From SZAS-79 sp963844255 (GTDB lineage Bacteria; Pseudomonadota; Gammaproteobacteria; Burkholderiales; SG8-39): a DNA stretch of 64,000 nucleotides. This document shows, in pieces, positions 27,202 to 34,936 of the stretch (position 1 is the first letter of the stretch; the number at the start of each line of letters is the position of its first letter). The notes beneath the pieces are model-generated. The model did no database searches and had not been told where the DNA came from. It saw only the letters and a list, made by a program, of their open reading frames with translations. Made by a program: the position numbers and the translations under genes. The stretch is from assembly GCA_963844255.1 (NCBI GenBank), contig CAWJNP010000023.1:84306-148305 (forward strand). Direction: 5' to 3'.

Positions 27202-29331
27202 CTACTTGTCCTCCTTCTCCATCAGCTTCTCCACGAGCCCCGCCGGCACTTCGGCGTAGTGGGCAAACTCCATCGTGAAGGTGCCGCGACCGCTGGTAGC
27301 CGACCTCAGGAAGTTGATGTAGCCGAACATCTCGGCCAGCGGCACGAAGCCCTGGATGAAGGCGCTGGGTCCCTTCTGGCCCTGGTCGGTCACCTGGCCG
27401 CGGCGGCGGTTCATGTCACCGATCACATCCCCAAGATAATCCGCTTCGGTCACGACCTCGACACCCATGATCGGCTCGAGCAGCTTCGGACGGCTTGCCT
27501 TGTGGCATTCCCTAAAGCACGCGCGGCCGGCGATTTCGAACGCGAGCGCCGAAGAGTCGACGTCGTGGTACTTGCCGTCGATCAGGCGGGCCTTGAAGTC
27601 GACGACTTCGTAGCCGGCGATCTGGCCCTTCTTGCTCTCGGTCATGATCGCGTGCTGCACGGCCGGGATGAATTCGCGCGGGATGCGCCCGCCGGTCACC
27701 TCGTCGGACCACTCGATGCCGCTGCCGTAGGGGAGCGGTTCGAACACCATCTTGACCTCGGCGAACTGGCCCGAGCCGCCCGATTGCTTCTTGTGCGTGT
27801 AGATGTGCTCGATGGTGCCGCCAAAGGCTTCGCGAAAGCTCACCTTGGGCTTGCCCATCACGGCTTCGACGCCGAGTTCGGTGCGCATCCGGTCGATGGT
27901 GATCTCGAGGTGCAGCTCACCCATGCCTTTCAAAACGGTCTGCCCGGTTTCCTGGTCGACCGACAACCGCAACGACGGATCGGCACGGACCATCTTGTAC
28001 AGTGCGGTGGACATTTTCTCGATGTCGGCGCGGGTCTTGGGCTCGACCGATACGCTGATCACGGGGTCCGGGAAGCGCATGCGCTCGAGCAGCGCCGGGT
28101 GGGCCGGGTCGCTGAGCGAATCGCCGGTCTCGGTGTCCTTCATTGAAACGAACGCGCAGATGTCTCCGGCGCGCGCCTCGTCGATGTCCTTGGTGACGTT
28201 GGCCTGGATTTCCACCATGCGTCCGATGCGTTCCTTCTTGTCGCGCGTGACGTTCACCAGGGTGTCGCCCTTCTTGATCACGCCGGAGTACACGCGCACG
28301 AAAGTGAGTGTGCCGAACTGGTCGTTGATCACCTTGAAGGCCAGCGCACGCGCCGGGGCGTCGTCACGGACTTCCTGTTCGCCGATGACCTTGCCGTCCG
28401 GGTCCACCATGTGGATGCCGCCGTTCTCGCCGGGATAGGGCATGTAGTCGACCACGCCGTCGAGCAGCTGTTGCACGCCCTTGTTCTTGAACGACGAGCC
28501 GCAGAACACCGGCACCAGCTTGCCCTGCACCGTGCCCTTGCGGATGCATTCCTTGACCTTTGCGACGTCGAACGTGCCGTTTTCGACGAACTCCATGAAT
28601 GCGTCGTCGTCCAGCGCAAGCGCAGTCTCGAGCGCCTCGCGGCGGAGATCCAACAGCTGGTCCATCCACTGGTTGTCGCGCGTGCTGGCAAACGTGAAGC
28701 GGCCTTTCATCTCCTCGATGGGGATCGTTTCCCAGGGCGAATCCTTGTCCTCTTCCTTCCAGACATAGCCGCAGCCGGCGATGAGGTCGACCATGCCCTT
28801 GAATTCGTCGTGGCTGCCGATGGGGATCTGGCACAGCACCACGGTCGCGCCCAGGCGCTCCTTGATGCCGGTGATCGCCTTCTCGAAGTTGGCGCCCATC
28901 CGGTCCATCTTGTTGATGTAGCACATGCGCGGCACGTTGTACTGGTTCGCCAGGCGCCAGTTGGTCTCGGTCTGCGGTTCCACGCCGGCCACGCCGTCAA
29001 AGACCACAACCGCGCCGTCGAGGACGCGCAGGCTGCGGTTCACCTCGATGGTGAAGTCCACGTGGCCCGGGGTGTCGATGATGTTGACCTGGTGCCCCTT
29101 CCATTCGGTGGAGACGGCAGCGGACTGGATCGTGATGCCGCGCTTTTTCTCCTGCTCGAGGTAGTCGGTGGTCGTGCTGGTCTTGCCGTCCTTGGTGTCA
29201 TGGACGTCGATGATCTGGTGCTTCTTGCCGGTGTAGTACAGCACCCGCTCCGTAGTGGTGGTCTTGCCCGCGTCGATGTGGGCGATGATCCCGATGTTGC
29301 GGTAGAGCTTGAGTGCTTTCTGCCTGGCCAT
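27202..29331 (-). CDS. fusA: Elongation factor G (EF-G2-like paralogue)
   Basis: This is a translational GTPase of 709 residues. G1 AHIDAGKTTTTERV, G2 KKRGITIQSAA, G3 DTPGHVDF with the catalytic His, and G4 NKMD are intact, followed by domains II-V to the end. It is not in a str operon: no rpsL, rpsG or tuf lies nearby. Its switch I region reads DVHDTKDGKTSTTTDYLEQEKKRG, longer and different from the canonical DWMEQEQERG form, which matches the second EF-G paralogue (EF-G2) of beta- and gammaproteobacteria. A role in translocation, ribosome recycling or a stress-specific function cannot be decided. GGAACG precedes the start. Confidence 0.92.
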   Translation of the reverse strand: MARQKALKLYRNIGIIAHIDAGKTTTTERVLYYTGKKHQIIDVHDTKDGKTSTTTDYLEQEKKRGITIQSAAVSTEWKGHQVNIIDTPGHVDFTIEVNRSLRVLDGAVVVFDGVAGVEPQTETNWRLANQYNVPRMCYINKMDRMGANFEKAITGIKERLGATVVLCQIPIGSHDEFKGMVDLIAGCGYVWKEEDKDSPWETIPIEEMKGRFTFASTRDNQWMDQLLDLRREALETALALDDDAFMEFVENGTFDVAKVKECIRKGTVQGKLVPVFCGSSFKNKGVQQLLDGVVDYMPYPGENGGIHMVDPDGKVIGEQEVRDDAPARALAFKVINDQFGTLTFVRVYSGVIKKGDTLVNVTRDKKERIGRMVEIQANVTKDIDEARAGDICAFVSMKDTETGDSLSDPAHPALLERMRFPDPVISVSVEPKTRADIEKMSTALYKMVRADPSLRLSVDQETGQTVLKGMGELHLEITIDRMRTELGVEAVMGKPKVSFREAFGGTIEHIYTHKKQSGGSGQFAEVKMVFEPLPYGSGIEWSDEVTGGRIPREFIPAVQHAIMTESKKGQIAGYEVVDFKARLIDGKYHDVDSSALAFEIAGRACFRECHKASRPKLLEPIMGVEVVTEADYLGDVIGDMNRRRGQVTDQGQKGPSAFIQGFVPLAEMFGYINFLRSATSGRGTFTMEFAHYAEVPAGLVEKLMEKEDK

Positions 29332-29477
29332 GATGTTGCGTTCCTGTTGAGATGATGCGGGTGAGTGTTAACCTGTGAACCTGTAGTCCCGGCCGCGGCA
29401 GCTGGCGCGCGTCCGGGAAGGCATGCGTTGTCGATTCCGCCCACCGGCCCGGTGGTCGGAGGTCCGGAAAACCCGCC

Positions 29478-29485
29478 ATTTTACA
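29478..29485 (-). promoter_or_regulatory. Extended -10 candidate (TGTAAAAT) for the EF-G gene
   Basis: On the minus strand TGTAAAAT lies about 145 bases before the EF-G start, with no obvious -35; an extended -10 can act without one. The leader between it and the ATG is GC-rich. The divergent hydrolase has its own hexamer at 29516. Confidence 0.35.
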
Positions 29486-29515
29486 TCATGCGAGACCCGG
29501 CGGGATCGCCCCTGC

Positions 29516-29521
29516 TAGACT
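29516..29521 (+). promoter_or_regulatory. -10-like hexamer TAGACT six bases before ATG (leaderless candidate)
   Basis: TAGACT, then six bases, then ATG 29528. Transcription would begin at or next to the start codon. No ribosome binding site and no -35 consensus are visible. The same arrangement occurs at four other genes in the window (32669, 34937, 36569 and 41778). Confidence 0.5.
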
Positions 29522-29527
29522 CCGCCC

Positions 29528-30319
29528 ATGCGCCGCCCGGTGCTCCATTTCTCCCACGCCAACGGCTTTCCCGCGCCCACCTATTGCGCAATGCTCGGGT
29601 TGCTGGAGGGCGCGTTTCGCGTCAGCGCGGTTCCGGCGCTGGGCATGGATCCACGGCACCCGCCGACCGAAGGCTGGCCGCACCTGGTCGAGCAGGTCAT
29701 CCAGGCGATCGAACGCAGCCATTCCCGGCCGGTGGTCGGGGTTGGCCATTCGCTCGGGGGTTACCTGACCTTCATGGCGGCAGCCCGGCGTCCCGAGCTG
29801 TTTCGCGCGATCGTGCTGCTTGATGCGCCGATCATCGGGCCGATCAAGGGCCGCCTGCTCGCAGCGACCAAGCGCTTCGGGATCGTCGATCGGGTCACAC
29901 CGGCGGGTGCGACGCGCGAACGGCGCGCGGTGTGGGATAGCCTGGCCCAGGCCGAGCGGCACTTCCGGGCCAAGAAGCTGTTTCGGGACTTTGCGCCCGG
30001 CGCACTGCGTGATTACGTGCGCTACGGTTTGGTCGACGGGGACTCCGGCCTGCGCCTGATGATCGACCCGGCGATCGAGTATCAGATCTACCGCACCGTG
30101 CCTCACGATCTGCACCGTCTGCTGCCGAAGTTCGCGGTGCCGGCCGGTTTCATCGGCGGTGCCGCCTCCGACGTGGTCCGGCGGGTCGGCCTGTCGACCA
30201 TGCGGCGCGCGAGTTTCGCATTGCGCCGTGTGCCTGGCGGGCATCTGTTTCCGTTCGAGCACCCTCGCGCCGCGGCCGATGCGATCCTGGAGATGACCGC
30301 CCGGCTCGGTGCCTGCTAA
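29528..30319 (+). CDS. Alpha/beta hydrolase
   Basis: This is a serine hydrolase of the alpha/beta fold, 263 residues. It has the oxyanion segment FSHANGFPAPTY, the nucleophile elbow VGHSLGGYL and a late His in VPGGHLFPFEHP. There is no signal peptide. The substrate is unknown; family members act as esterases, lipases or epoxide hydrolases. The gene is divergent from EF-G, followed after 45 bases by the Ldh-family gene. It probably has its own leaderless-type promoter. Confidence 0.85.
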   Translation: MRRPVLHFSHANGFPAPTYCAMLGLLEGAFRVSAVPALGMDPRHPPTEGWPHLVEQVIQAIERSHSRPVVGVGHSLGGYLTFMAAARRPELFRAIVLLDAPIIGPIKGRLLAATKRFGIVDRVTPAGATRERRAVWDSLAQAERHFRAKKLFRDFAPGALRDYVRYGLVDGDSGLRLMIDPAIEYQIYRTVPHDLHRLLPKFAVPAGFIGGAASDVVRRVGLSTMRRASFALRRVPGGHLFPFEHPRAAADAILEMTARLGAC

Positions 30320-30364
30320 GCTGCGGCCGCCGTTTTTCCAACCGCAACACGACAAGGAACCGCA

Positions 30365-31444
30365 ATGGCAAAGATGCACATCATCCGCGTCGACCCGCTC
30401 CGGGCGGCGATCAAGGCCCTCGTCCGAGGCTTCGGCAGCGAACCGCGCGAAGTCGACCTGGTCACCGAAAACCTGATCCAGGCGAACCTCACGGGCCACG
30501 ACTCGCACGGCATCGGCATGTTGCCGCGCTACTCCGAGGCCTATGTCGAAGGCGGGCTCAAGTCGAATGCGCATATCCGCACGCTGATGGACGGTGGCGC
30601 GATGTTGCGAATCGACGGGCAGGCGGGATTCGGGCAGGTCGTCGGCCATGAGACCATGGAACTGGGGATCGCACGTGCCAAGCAGTTCGGCAGCTGCATC
30701 GTGGCGCTGGGAAACGCGCACCATCTGTGCCGGATCGGCGCCTGGGCCGAGATGGCGGTGGCCGAGGGTCTCATTTCGTTGCACTTCGTCAACGTGATCT
30801 CTCGCCCGATCGTCGCGCCTTTCGGCGGCGGCGACGCACGATTCGGCACCAACCCGGTCACGGTCGGCATCCCGGTGCCTGGCCGCGACCCGATCCTGCT
30901 CGATTTCGCGACCTCGGTGATGGCGCAGGGCAAGGCCCGCGTGGCCTACAACAAGGGCGAGCAGATGCCGGCTGGACGCCTGATCGACAACAAGGGACAG
31001 CCGACCACCGACCCGAAGTTCGCCGTGGTCGAACCGCATGGCGCGATCGTGACCTTCGGCGAGCACAAGGGCTTCGGACTTGCGGTGATCTGCGAGCTGC
31101 TGGGCGGTGCGCTTTCGGCGGGGATGGCCTGTAGTGGACCCGCGACAGGTGCAAAGCGCGTGCTGAACGGCATGCTCACGATCCTGTTCGATCCGGCCAG
31201 ATTGTCGGAAGGGGCAATGTTCGGCGACGAGATGAAGGGCTTTCTCGATTGGGTGAAGGCCTCGCCGCCGCAACCGGGTTTCGACCGCGTGCGCCTCGCG
31301 GGGGAGCCCGAGCGTGAGCACCGCGCAAAGCGCCTGGCCGAAGGCATCCCCGTGGATGAGACGACCTGGGGCGATATCCTCAAAGCCGCCGAGCGCCTGA
31401 AAGTGAACCCGGCCGAGATCAACAAGCTGGCCGGAATTTCCTAG
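30365..31444 (+). CDS. Ldh family oxidoreductase (malate/L-lactate/ureidoglycolate dehydrogenase type)
   Basis: This is an NAD(P)-dependent 2-hydroxyacid dehydrogenase of the non-Rossmann Ldh/YbiC family, 359 residues. Family hallmarks are the catalytic His region TGHDSHGIGMLPRY, the dinucleotide-binding FGTNPVTVGIPV, and FGEHKGFGLAVICELLGGALS. The start has AAGGAA upstream. Members use malate, L-lactate, sulfolactate, ureidoglycolate or delta-piperideine carboxylate; sequence alone does not decide. It ends two bases before the convergent cupin gene. Confidence 0.9.
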   Translation: MAKMHIIRVDPLRAAIKALVRGFGSEPREVDLVTENLIQANLTGHDSHGIGMLPRYSEAYVEGGLKSNAHIRTLMDGGAMLRIDGQAGFGQVVGHETMELGIARAKQFGSCIVALGNAHHLCRIGAWAEMAVAEGLISLHFVNVISRPIVAPFGGGDARFGTNPVTVGIPVPGRDPILLDFATSVMAQGKARVAYNKGEQMPAGRLIDNKGQPTTDPKFAVVEPHGAIVTFGEHKGFGLAVICELLGGALSAGMACSGPATGAKRVLNGMLTILFDPARLSEGAMFGDEMKGFLDWVKASPPQPGFDRVRLAGEPEREHRAKRLAEGIPVDETTWGDILKAAERLKVNPAEINKLAGIS

Positions 31445-31446
31445 AA

Positions 31447-31776
31447 TCAGTCCACGATAAAGAGCTTCGCACCGCCCGCGGTTCGCGAGCGGTGCGGCTC
31501 GGCCCCGTCGGCAACCTGGTAACTCATCCCGGGCTTGAGCACGAATTTTCTGCCGTCGGCGAGCTCGGTTTCGAGCTCGCCGTCGATGCAGAGCAGGATG
31601 TGCCCCTTGGAACACCAGTGGTCGGCCAGGTAGCCGGGCGTGTACTCAACCATGCGCACGCGGATCGCACCGAAATCCCGTGTCCGCCAGTATGCGACTC
31701 CGCTGTCGCCCTTGTGCTCCGTACGTTCGACGGCAGACCAGTCGGTGGTGCCGAACGGGATGTCGTGCATGTTCAT
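31447..31776 (-). CDS. DHCW-motif cupin fold protein
   Basis: This is a small single-domain cupin of 109 residues. The segment YLADHWCSKGHILLCIDGELETEL holds the conserved His and Cys pattern that names the family, and KPGMSYQVADGAEPHRS is the second cupin motif. The function is unknown; the fold suggests metal or small-ligand binding. It lies three bases after the stop position of the FAH gene on the same strand, so the two are probably co-transcribed. Confidence 0.85.
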   Translation of the reverse strand: MNMHDIPFGTTDWSAVERTEHKGDSGVAYWRTRDFGAIRVRMVEYTPGYLADHWCSKGHILLCIDGELETELADGRKFVLKPGMSYQVADGAEPHRSRTAGGAKLFIVD

Positions 31777-31778
31777 GT

Positions 31779-32624
31779 TCAGTCGTCCGCGATCGTGTTT
31801 CTGAGTACGCCGACCCTGCCGACTTCGACCTCGACCACGTCACCGGGTTTCATCCACACCGGCGGTTCGCGTCGCCCGCCCACACCGGCCGGCGTGCCGC
31901 TGACGATGACGTCGCCAGGCTCGAGCGGCACCCAGATCGAAAGGTGCGCGATCAGCTGCGGAATGTTGTGCACCATCAGCGCGGTCGTGGTGCGCTGCAT
32001 TTCGACGCCGTTCAGCCGCGTGACCAGGCTCAGTTCGGTACCGCCAGGGATTTCGTCAGCAGTCACGATCCAGGGGCCGAAGCCGCCGGTGGCCACAAAA
32101 TTCTTGCCGGCGGTCCATTGCGTGGTGGCCCACTGCCAGTCGCGCACGGATCCGTCGTTGTAGCAGCTGTAACCGGCGACGTAGTCCCAGGTGTCCTTTT
32201 CGGGAATCCGGCGGCCCGACTTGCCGATGATTACCGCGATTTCGCCTTCGAAATCGAGCTTGGTCGATTCGCGCGGCCGCAGGAGCGGCTGATCGTGGCC
32301 GACCTGTGATTCGGGAAATCGCACGAATACTGCGGGGGCCTCGGTTTTTTCGCGCTTGGTTTCCTTGCGGTGATCCTCGTAGTTGAGCCCGATGCAGAAG
32401 ATCTTGCCCGGGTTGGGGATCGGCGGCAGAAGCCTGACCGCGGACATCTTCAGATCCGCCGGCTGCCCGGCGGACTTGCGCGCTTCGGAAAGGCCGTCGT
32501 GCGAAAGCAATGTGCGGATATCCGGATAGCGGGCGCCGATGCGGCGGGTGAGGTCGATGATGCCATCGCCTTCGACGATGCCGTAACCGGCGGCGTTCTG
32601 ATGTACAAAGCTGACAAGTTTCAC
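31779..32624 (-). CDS. Fumarylacetoacetate hydrolase family protein
   Basis: This is a 281-residue FAH-superfamily enzyme that hydrolyses or decarboxylates beta-diketo or 2-oxo acids with Mg2+. Motifs: IFCIGLNYEDHRKET, metal-binding LDFEGEIAVIIGKSGR, GYSCYNDGSVRDWQ and VIVSGTPAGVGGRREPP. GTG 32624 is chosen (MKLVSFVHQNAAGYGI) because AGGGA precedes it; an in-frame start at 32657 would add residues not typical for the family. It is divergent from azlC, with start codons 44 bases apart. Confidence 0.9.
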   Translation of the reverse strand: MKLVSFVHQNAAGYGIVEGDGIIDLTRRIGARYPDIRTLLSHDGLSEARKSAGQPADLKMSAVRLLPPIPNPGKIFCIGLNYEDHRKETKREKTEAPAVFVRFPESQVGHDQPLLRPRESTKLDFEGEIAVIIGKSGRRIPEKDTWDYVAGYSCYNDGSVRDWQWATTQWTAGKNFVATGGFGPWIVTADEIPGGTELSLVTRLNGVEMQRTTTALMVHNIPQLIAHLSIWVPLEPGDVIVSGTPAGVGGRREPPVWMKPGDVVEVEVGRVGVLRNTIADD

Positions 32625-32656
32625 TGGCGTTTCCCTGCAAGGAAAGGGTGCCAGCA

Positions 32657-32662
32657 TACAAT
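32657..32662 (+). promoter_or_regulatory. -10-like hexamer TACAAT six bases before ATG (leaderless candidate)
   Basis: TACAAT, six bases, ATG 32669 (azlC). No ribosome binding site lies in the remaining space. The divergent FAH gene reads from this same 44-base gap. Confidence 0.5.
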
Positions 32663-32668
32663 GACTCG

Positions 32669-33406
32669 ATGTCCGGACACAGCATCGCAGACGACGAATC
32701 GCTCATGGCCGGCGCGCGCGCGGGCTTGCCTGTCGTGCTCGGTTATCTCGGCATCGGCCTTGCCGCAGGCGTAGTGGAACGGGCCGCCGGCCTGTCCTAT
32801 GCCGAGATCCTGCTGCTCTCGCTGGTGCTGTATGCGGGTTCGGCACAGTTCGTCGTGACCAGCATGCTGGCCCTGGCCAGTCCGCTGTCGGCGGTGGTGC
32901 TGACGGTGTTTTTCGTGAACCTGCGTCACCTGCTTCTGTCCGCCGCGCTCGCGCCGTATTTCCGCGCACTGCCGGCGTGGAAGAATTTTCTGCTCGGGCT
33001 GCAGCTGACCGACGAGACCTTTGTCGTCGCGGCGGGACGCTTTGCAAGGCAAGTGCCGAGCGGCGCCGCGTGGATGGCGGGGCTCAATCTCGCGGCGTAT
33101 TCAACGTGGGCCGCGGCCAACCTCGCCGGGGCAGTCTTTTCGGCACAGTTCGCCGGCTCGGCGTTGGCCACGAAAGTCCTTGGCTACGCCCTGCCGTGCA
33201 TGTTCGCCGGCCTGCTGGTTCTGCAGCTTGCGGCGCGACAGCGCCTTGGTGTCGGTCTGTGCGTTGCCGGGGTGACTGCGGTGCTGGGCGTCACGGTGCA
33301 GTCCGCGCACCCGGGCCCGTGGGCAGTGATCCTTGCCACGCTTCTAGGCGCGACGCTTGGATTGGCGTTGGATCGATGGACGTCCGGCCCGAAATCCTCG
33401 CGCTGA
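32669..33406 (+). CDS. azlC: AzlC family branched-chain amino acid exporter subunit
   Basis: This is the large subunit of the AzlCD exporter for branched-chain amino acids or analogues, about 245 residues. The hydrophobic profile and LPVVLGYLGIGLAAGVV, LVLYAGSAQFVVTSML and FFVNLRHLLLSAALAPYF are diagnostic. ATG 32669 is preferred to the GTG at 32648 since the extra residues are not conserved and a -10-like TACAAT sits directly before the ATG. AzlD overlaps its 3' end by 31 bases. Confidence 0.9.
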   Translation: MSGHSIADDESLMAGARAGLPVVLGYLGIGLAAGVVERAAGLSYAEILLLSLVLYAGSAQFVVTSMLALASPLSAVVLTVFFVNLRHLLLSAALAPYFRALPAWKNFLLGLQLTDETFVVAAGRFARQVPSGAAWMAGLNLAAYSTWAAANLAGAVFSAQFAGSALATKVLGYALPCMFAGLLVLQLAARQRLGVGLCVAGVTAVLGVTVQSAHPGPWAVILATLLGATLGLALDRWTSGPKSSR

Positions 33407-33696
33407 TCCTCGCCTGTGCAGCGGTCACGGCGGTGCCGCGGGTGCTGCCGCTGCTGGTCCTGTCGAGGATCCGGCTGCCCGGGTGGTTGCTCGATTGGTT
33501 GTCCTATGTGCCCGTGGCGGTGCTCGCCGCATTGCTCGCGATCGAAGTGCTCGTGGTCGACGGAAAGCCCGCCTTGTCCGCCACCAATCCTGCGCTGCTC
33601 GCGATCGCTCCCGCGCTTGCGGTTGCCGGGTTTACGCGCAGCCTGATCGGCACGGTCATCGCCGGTGTCGGAATCTACTGGCTGCTGCTCAGATAG
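33376..33696 (+). CDS. azlD: AzlD family small exporter subunit
   Basis: This is the small membrane partner of AzlC, 106 residues with four hydrophobic segments; TAVPRVLPLLVLSRIRLPGWLLDWLSYVPVAVLAAL is the family core. It overlaps the azlC 3' end by 31 bases in another frame, so translation is coupled. Its stop overlaps the end of the convergent TPR gene by 8 bases. Confidence 0.9.
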   Translation: MDVRPEILALILACAAVTAVPRVLPLLVLSRIRLPGWLLDWLSYVPVAVLAALLAIEVLVVDGKPALSATNPALLAIAPALAVAGFTRSLIGTVIAGVGIYWLLLR

Positions 33697-34378
33697 TGCG
33701 TCGCAGTTTGGCGCGCTGCAGTTCTTCGATTGCGCGGATGCTGGCCTCCACGCCCTCCATGTTCGGATTCACTCCCAACGCGCGGCGAAAATAGGCGAGG
33801 GACTTGTCGAGTTCTTCCAGGCGCAGGTAGATCTGCCCGTAACCGGAGAGCGCGCCGAAGTGCTGTGGATTGCGCTTCATTACTTCGTCGCAGTCGAACA
33901 GAGATTTCTGCAATTCTCCGGCGAGAAAGTAAGCCGTAGCTCGCTTGTTCCAGCCTTCGGCAAACCCTGGTTTGCGCTTGATTATCGCGGTGAAGGTTTC
34001 GATCGCCTGGACGAGGTCGCCGCCCTGCATTTGCGCGGTCCCTTCAATCAGCAACTGGTCGATCCGGGCGTCGCCAGATCGGCTCCAGACCAGCCAGACG
34101 TTCTGCTCTGCCAGTTCGCGCACGAGCGGGTTCTCGTCCATCAGGCGTTTGATCAGCAGGGGGCCGTCTACGGCCAGGCCGGTGCGACCGAGGTAAGCTA
34201 CAGCCGCGACGCGTACGCGCGCGTCTTCCTTTTCGAGCGCGGCGAGGGCAGCCTTGCGTGTGTCGATGGAGGGGAATACGGGCTGGGCGAACCCTGTTAC
34301 TACAAACAGGGCGGCGAGCAGGCCGGTCAGCAGAGCCGCCAGACGCGGTTGCAGCAAATTACCAAGGGAGCACCACAT
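33689..34378 (-). CDS. Exported HEAT/TPR repeat protein
   Basis: This is a 229-residue protein with a hydrophobic signal segment (LAALLTGLLAALFVVTGFAQP), a HEAT-like stretch (ALAALEKEDARVRVAAVAYLGRTG) and three TPR-like repeats, for example AIETFTAIIKRKPGFAEGWNKRATAYFLAG and DKSLAYFRRALGVNPN. The function is unknown; a periplasmic scaffold role fits. The start ATG 34378 shares the sequence CATG with the ATG of the divergent TPR gene at 34377. GGAGAA lies eight bases upstream of it, inside the neighbour. The C-terminus overlaps azlD by 8 bases. Confidence 0.8.
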   Translation of the reverse strand: MWCSLGNLLQPRLAALLTGLLAALFVVTGFAQPVFPSIDTRKAALAALEKEDARVRVAAVAYLGRTGLAVDGPLLIKRLMDENPLVRELAEQNVWLVWSRSGDARIDQLLIEGTAQMQGGDLVQAIETFTAIIKRKPGFAEGWNKRATAYFLAGELQKSLFDCDEVMKRNPQHFGALSGYGQIYLRLEELDKSLAYFRRALGVNPNMEGVEASIRAIEELQRAKLRRTI

Positions 34379-34856
34379 GAACGTTTTCTCCAGGCAGGCA
34401 GTGATGGTAGCGCTGTTCCTCGCGGCGGTCGCGGGTGGCGCTTTCGCGGCAGGCGGCGATTCCGGAAATACTGAGGCATGGCCGAAGGATGAACTGAGCG
34501 ATCAGTTCAAGACGCTCTCCGATAAAGGCGACTGGCGTGGCGCGGCTGCACTGATGAAGGAAGCGATCGCAAAAACGCCCGGAAAAGCCGATTACCACAA
34601 CCTTTATGCGTACGCAGTCCGCAAGGGACCGAGTCCGGACATGAACCTGGTGTTCAGGGAATATGGCGAGGCGCTGCGTCTCGAACCCAAGCATCGCGGG
34701 GCGCACGAATACATCGGAGAGGCGTACCTGATGACGGGAAACCTTGCAAAGGCGAAGGCGCACCTGGCGACACTCGACGGCCTGTGCATGCTGGGCTGCG
34801 AGGAGTACACGAAGCTCAAGCAAGCCGTGGCCGCCTACGAAGCAAGGAAGAAGTAA
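34377..34856 (+). CDS. Exported TPR-type protein
   Basis: This is a 159-residue protein with a signal peptide (MNVFSRQAVMVALFLAAVAGGAFA, cut at about residue 24) and two or three TPR-like helical pairs (DWRGAAALMKEAIAKTPGKADYHNLYAYAV, and MNLVFREYGEALRLEPKHRGAHEYIGEAYLMTG). Two Cys in LDGLCMLGCEEY could form a disulfide. The ribosome site AGGGAG lies inside the coding start of the divergent gene. The pair of divergent secreted repeat proteins suggests a shared task, which cannot be named. Confidence 0.82.
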   Translation: MNVFSRQAVMVALFLAAVAGGAFAAGGDSGNTEAWPKDELSDQFKTLSDKGDWRGAAALMKEAIAKTPGKADYHNLYAYAVRKGPSPDMNLVFREYGEALRLEPKHRGAHEYIGEAYLMTGNLAKAKAHLATLDGLCMLGCEEYTKLKQAVAAYEARKK

Positions 34857-34924
34857 TCGCGCGTGCAGGATGCGTCATTCATGGCGACAGACTCCTTTAT
34901 GATCGAAGTTGGTCATAAATCCGA

Positions 34925-34930
34925 TACGAT
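34925..34930 (+). promoter_or_regulatory. -10-like hexamer TACGAT six bases before ATG (leaderless candidate)
   Basis: TACGAT, six bases (CGCGGC), ATG 34937 of the sulfatase. Just upstream, ATGATCGAAGTTGGTCAT (34899-34916) is an imperfect inverted repeat that may be an operator. Confidence 0.45.
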
Positions 34931-34936
34931 CGCGGC

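Noticed and set aside
29486..31615. 709-codon open frame on the minus strand, antisense to the hydrolase and Ldh-family genes
   Set aside because: The product is rich in Arg, His, Gly and Asp with no recognisable motif, typical of a mirror frame in GC-rich DNA. The plus-strand genes have clear family motifs.
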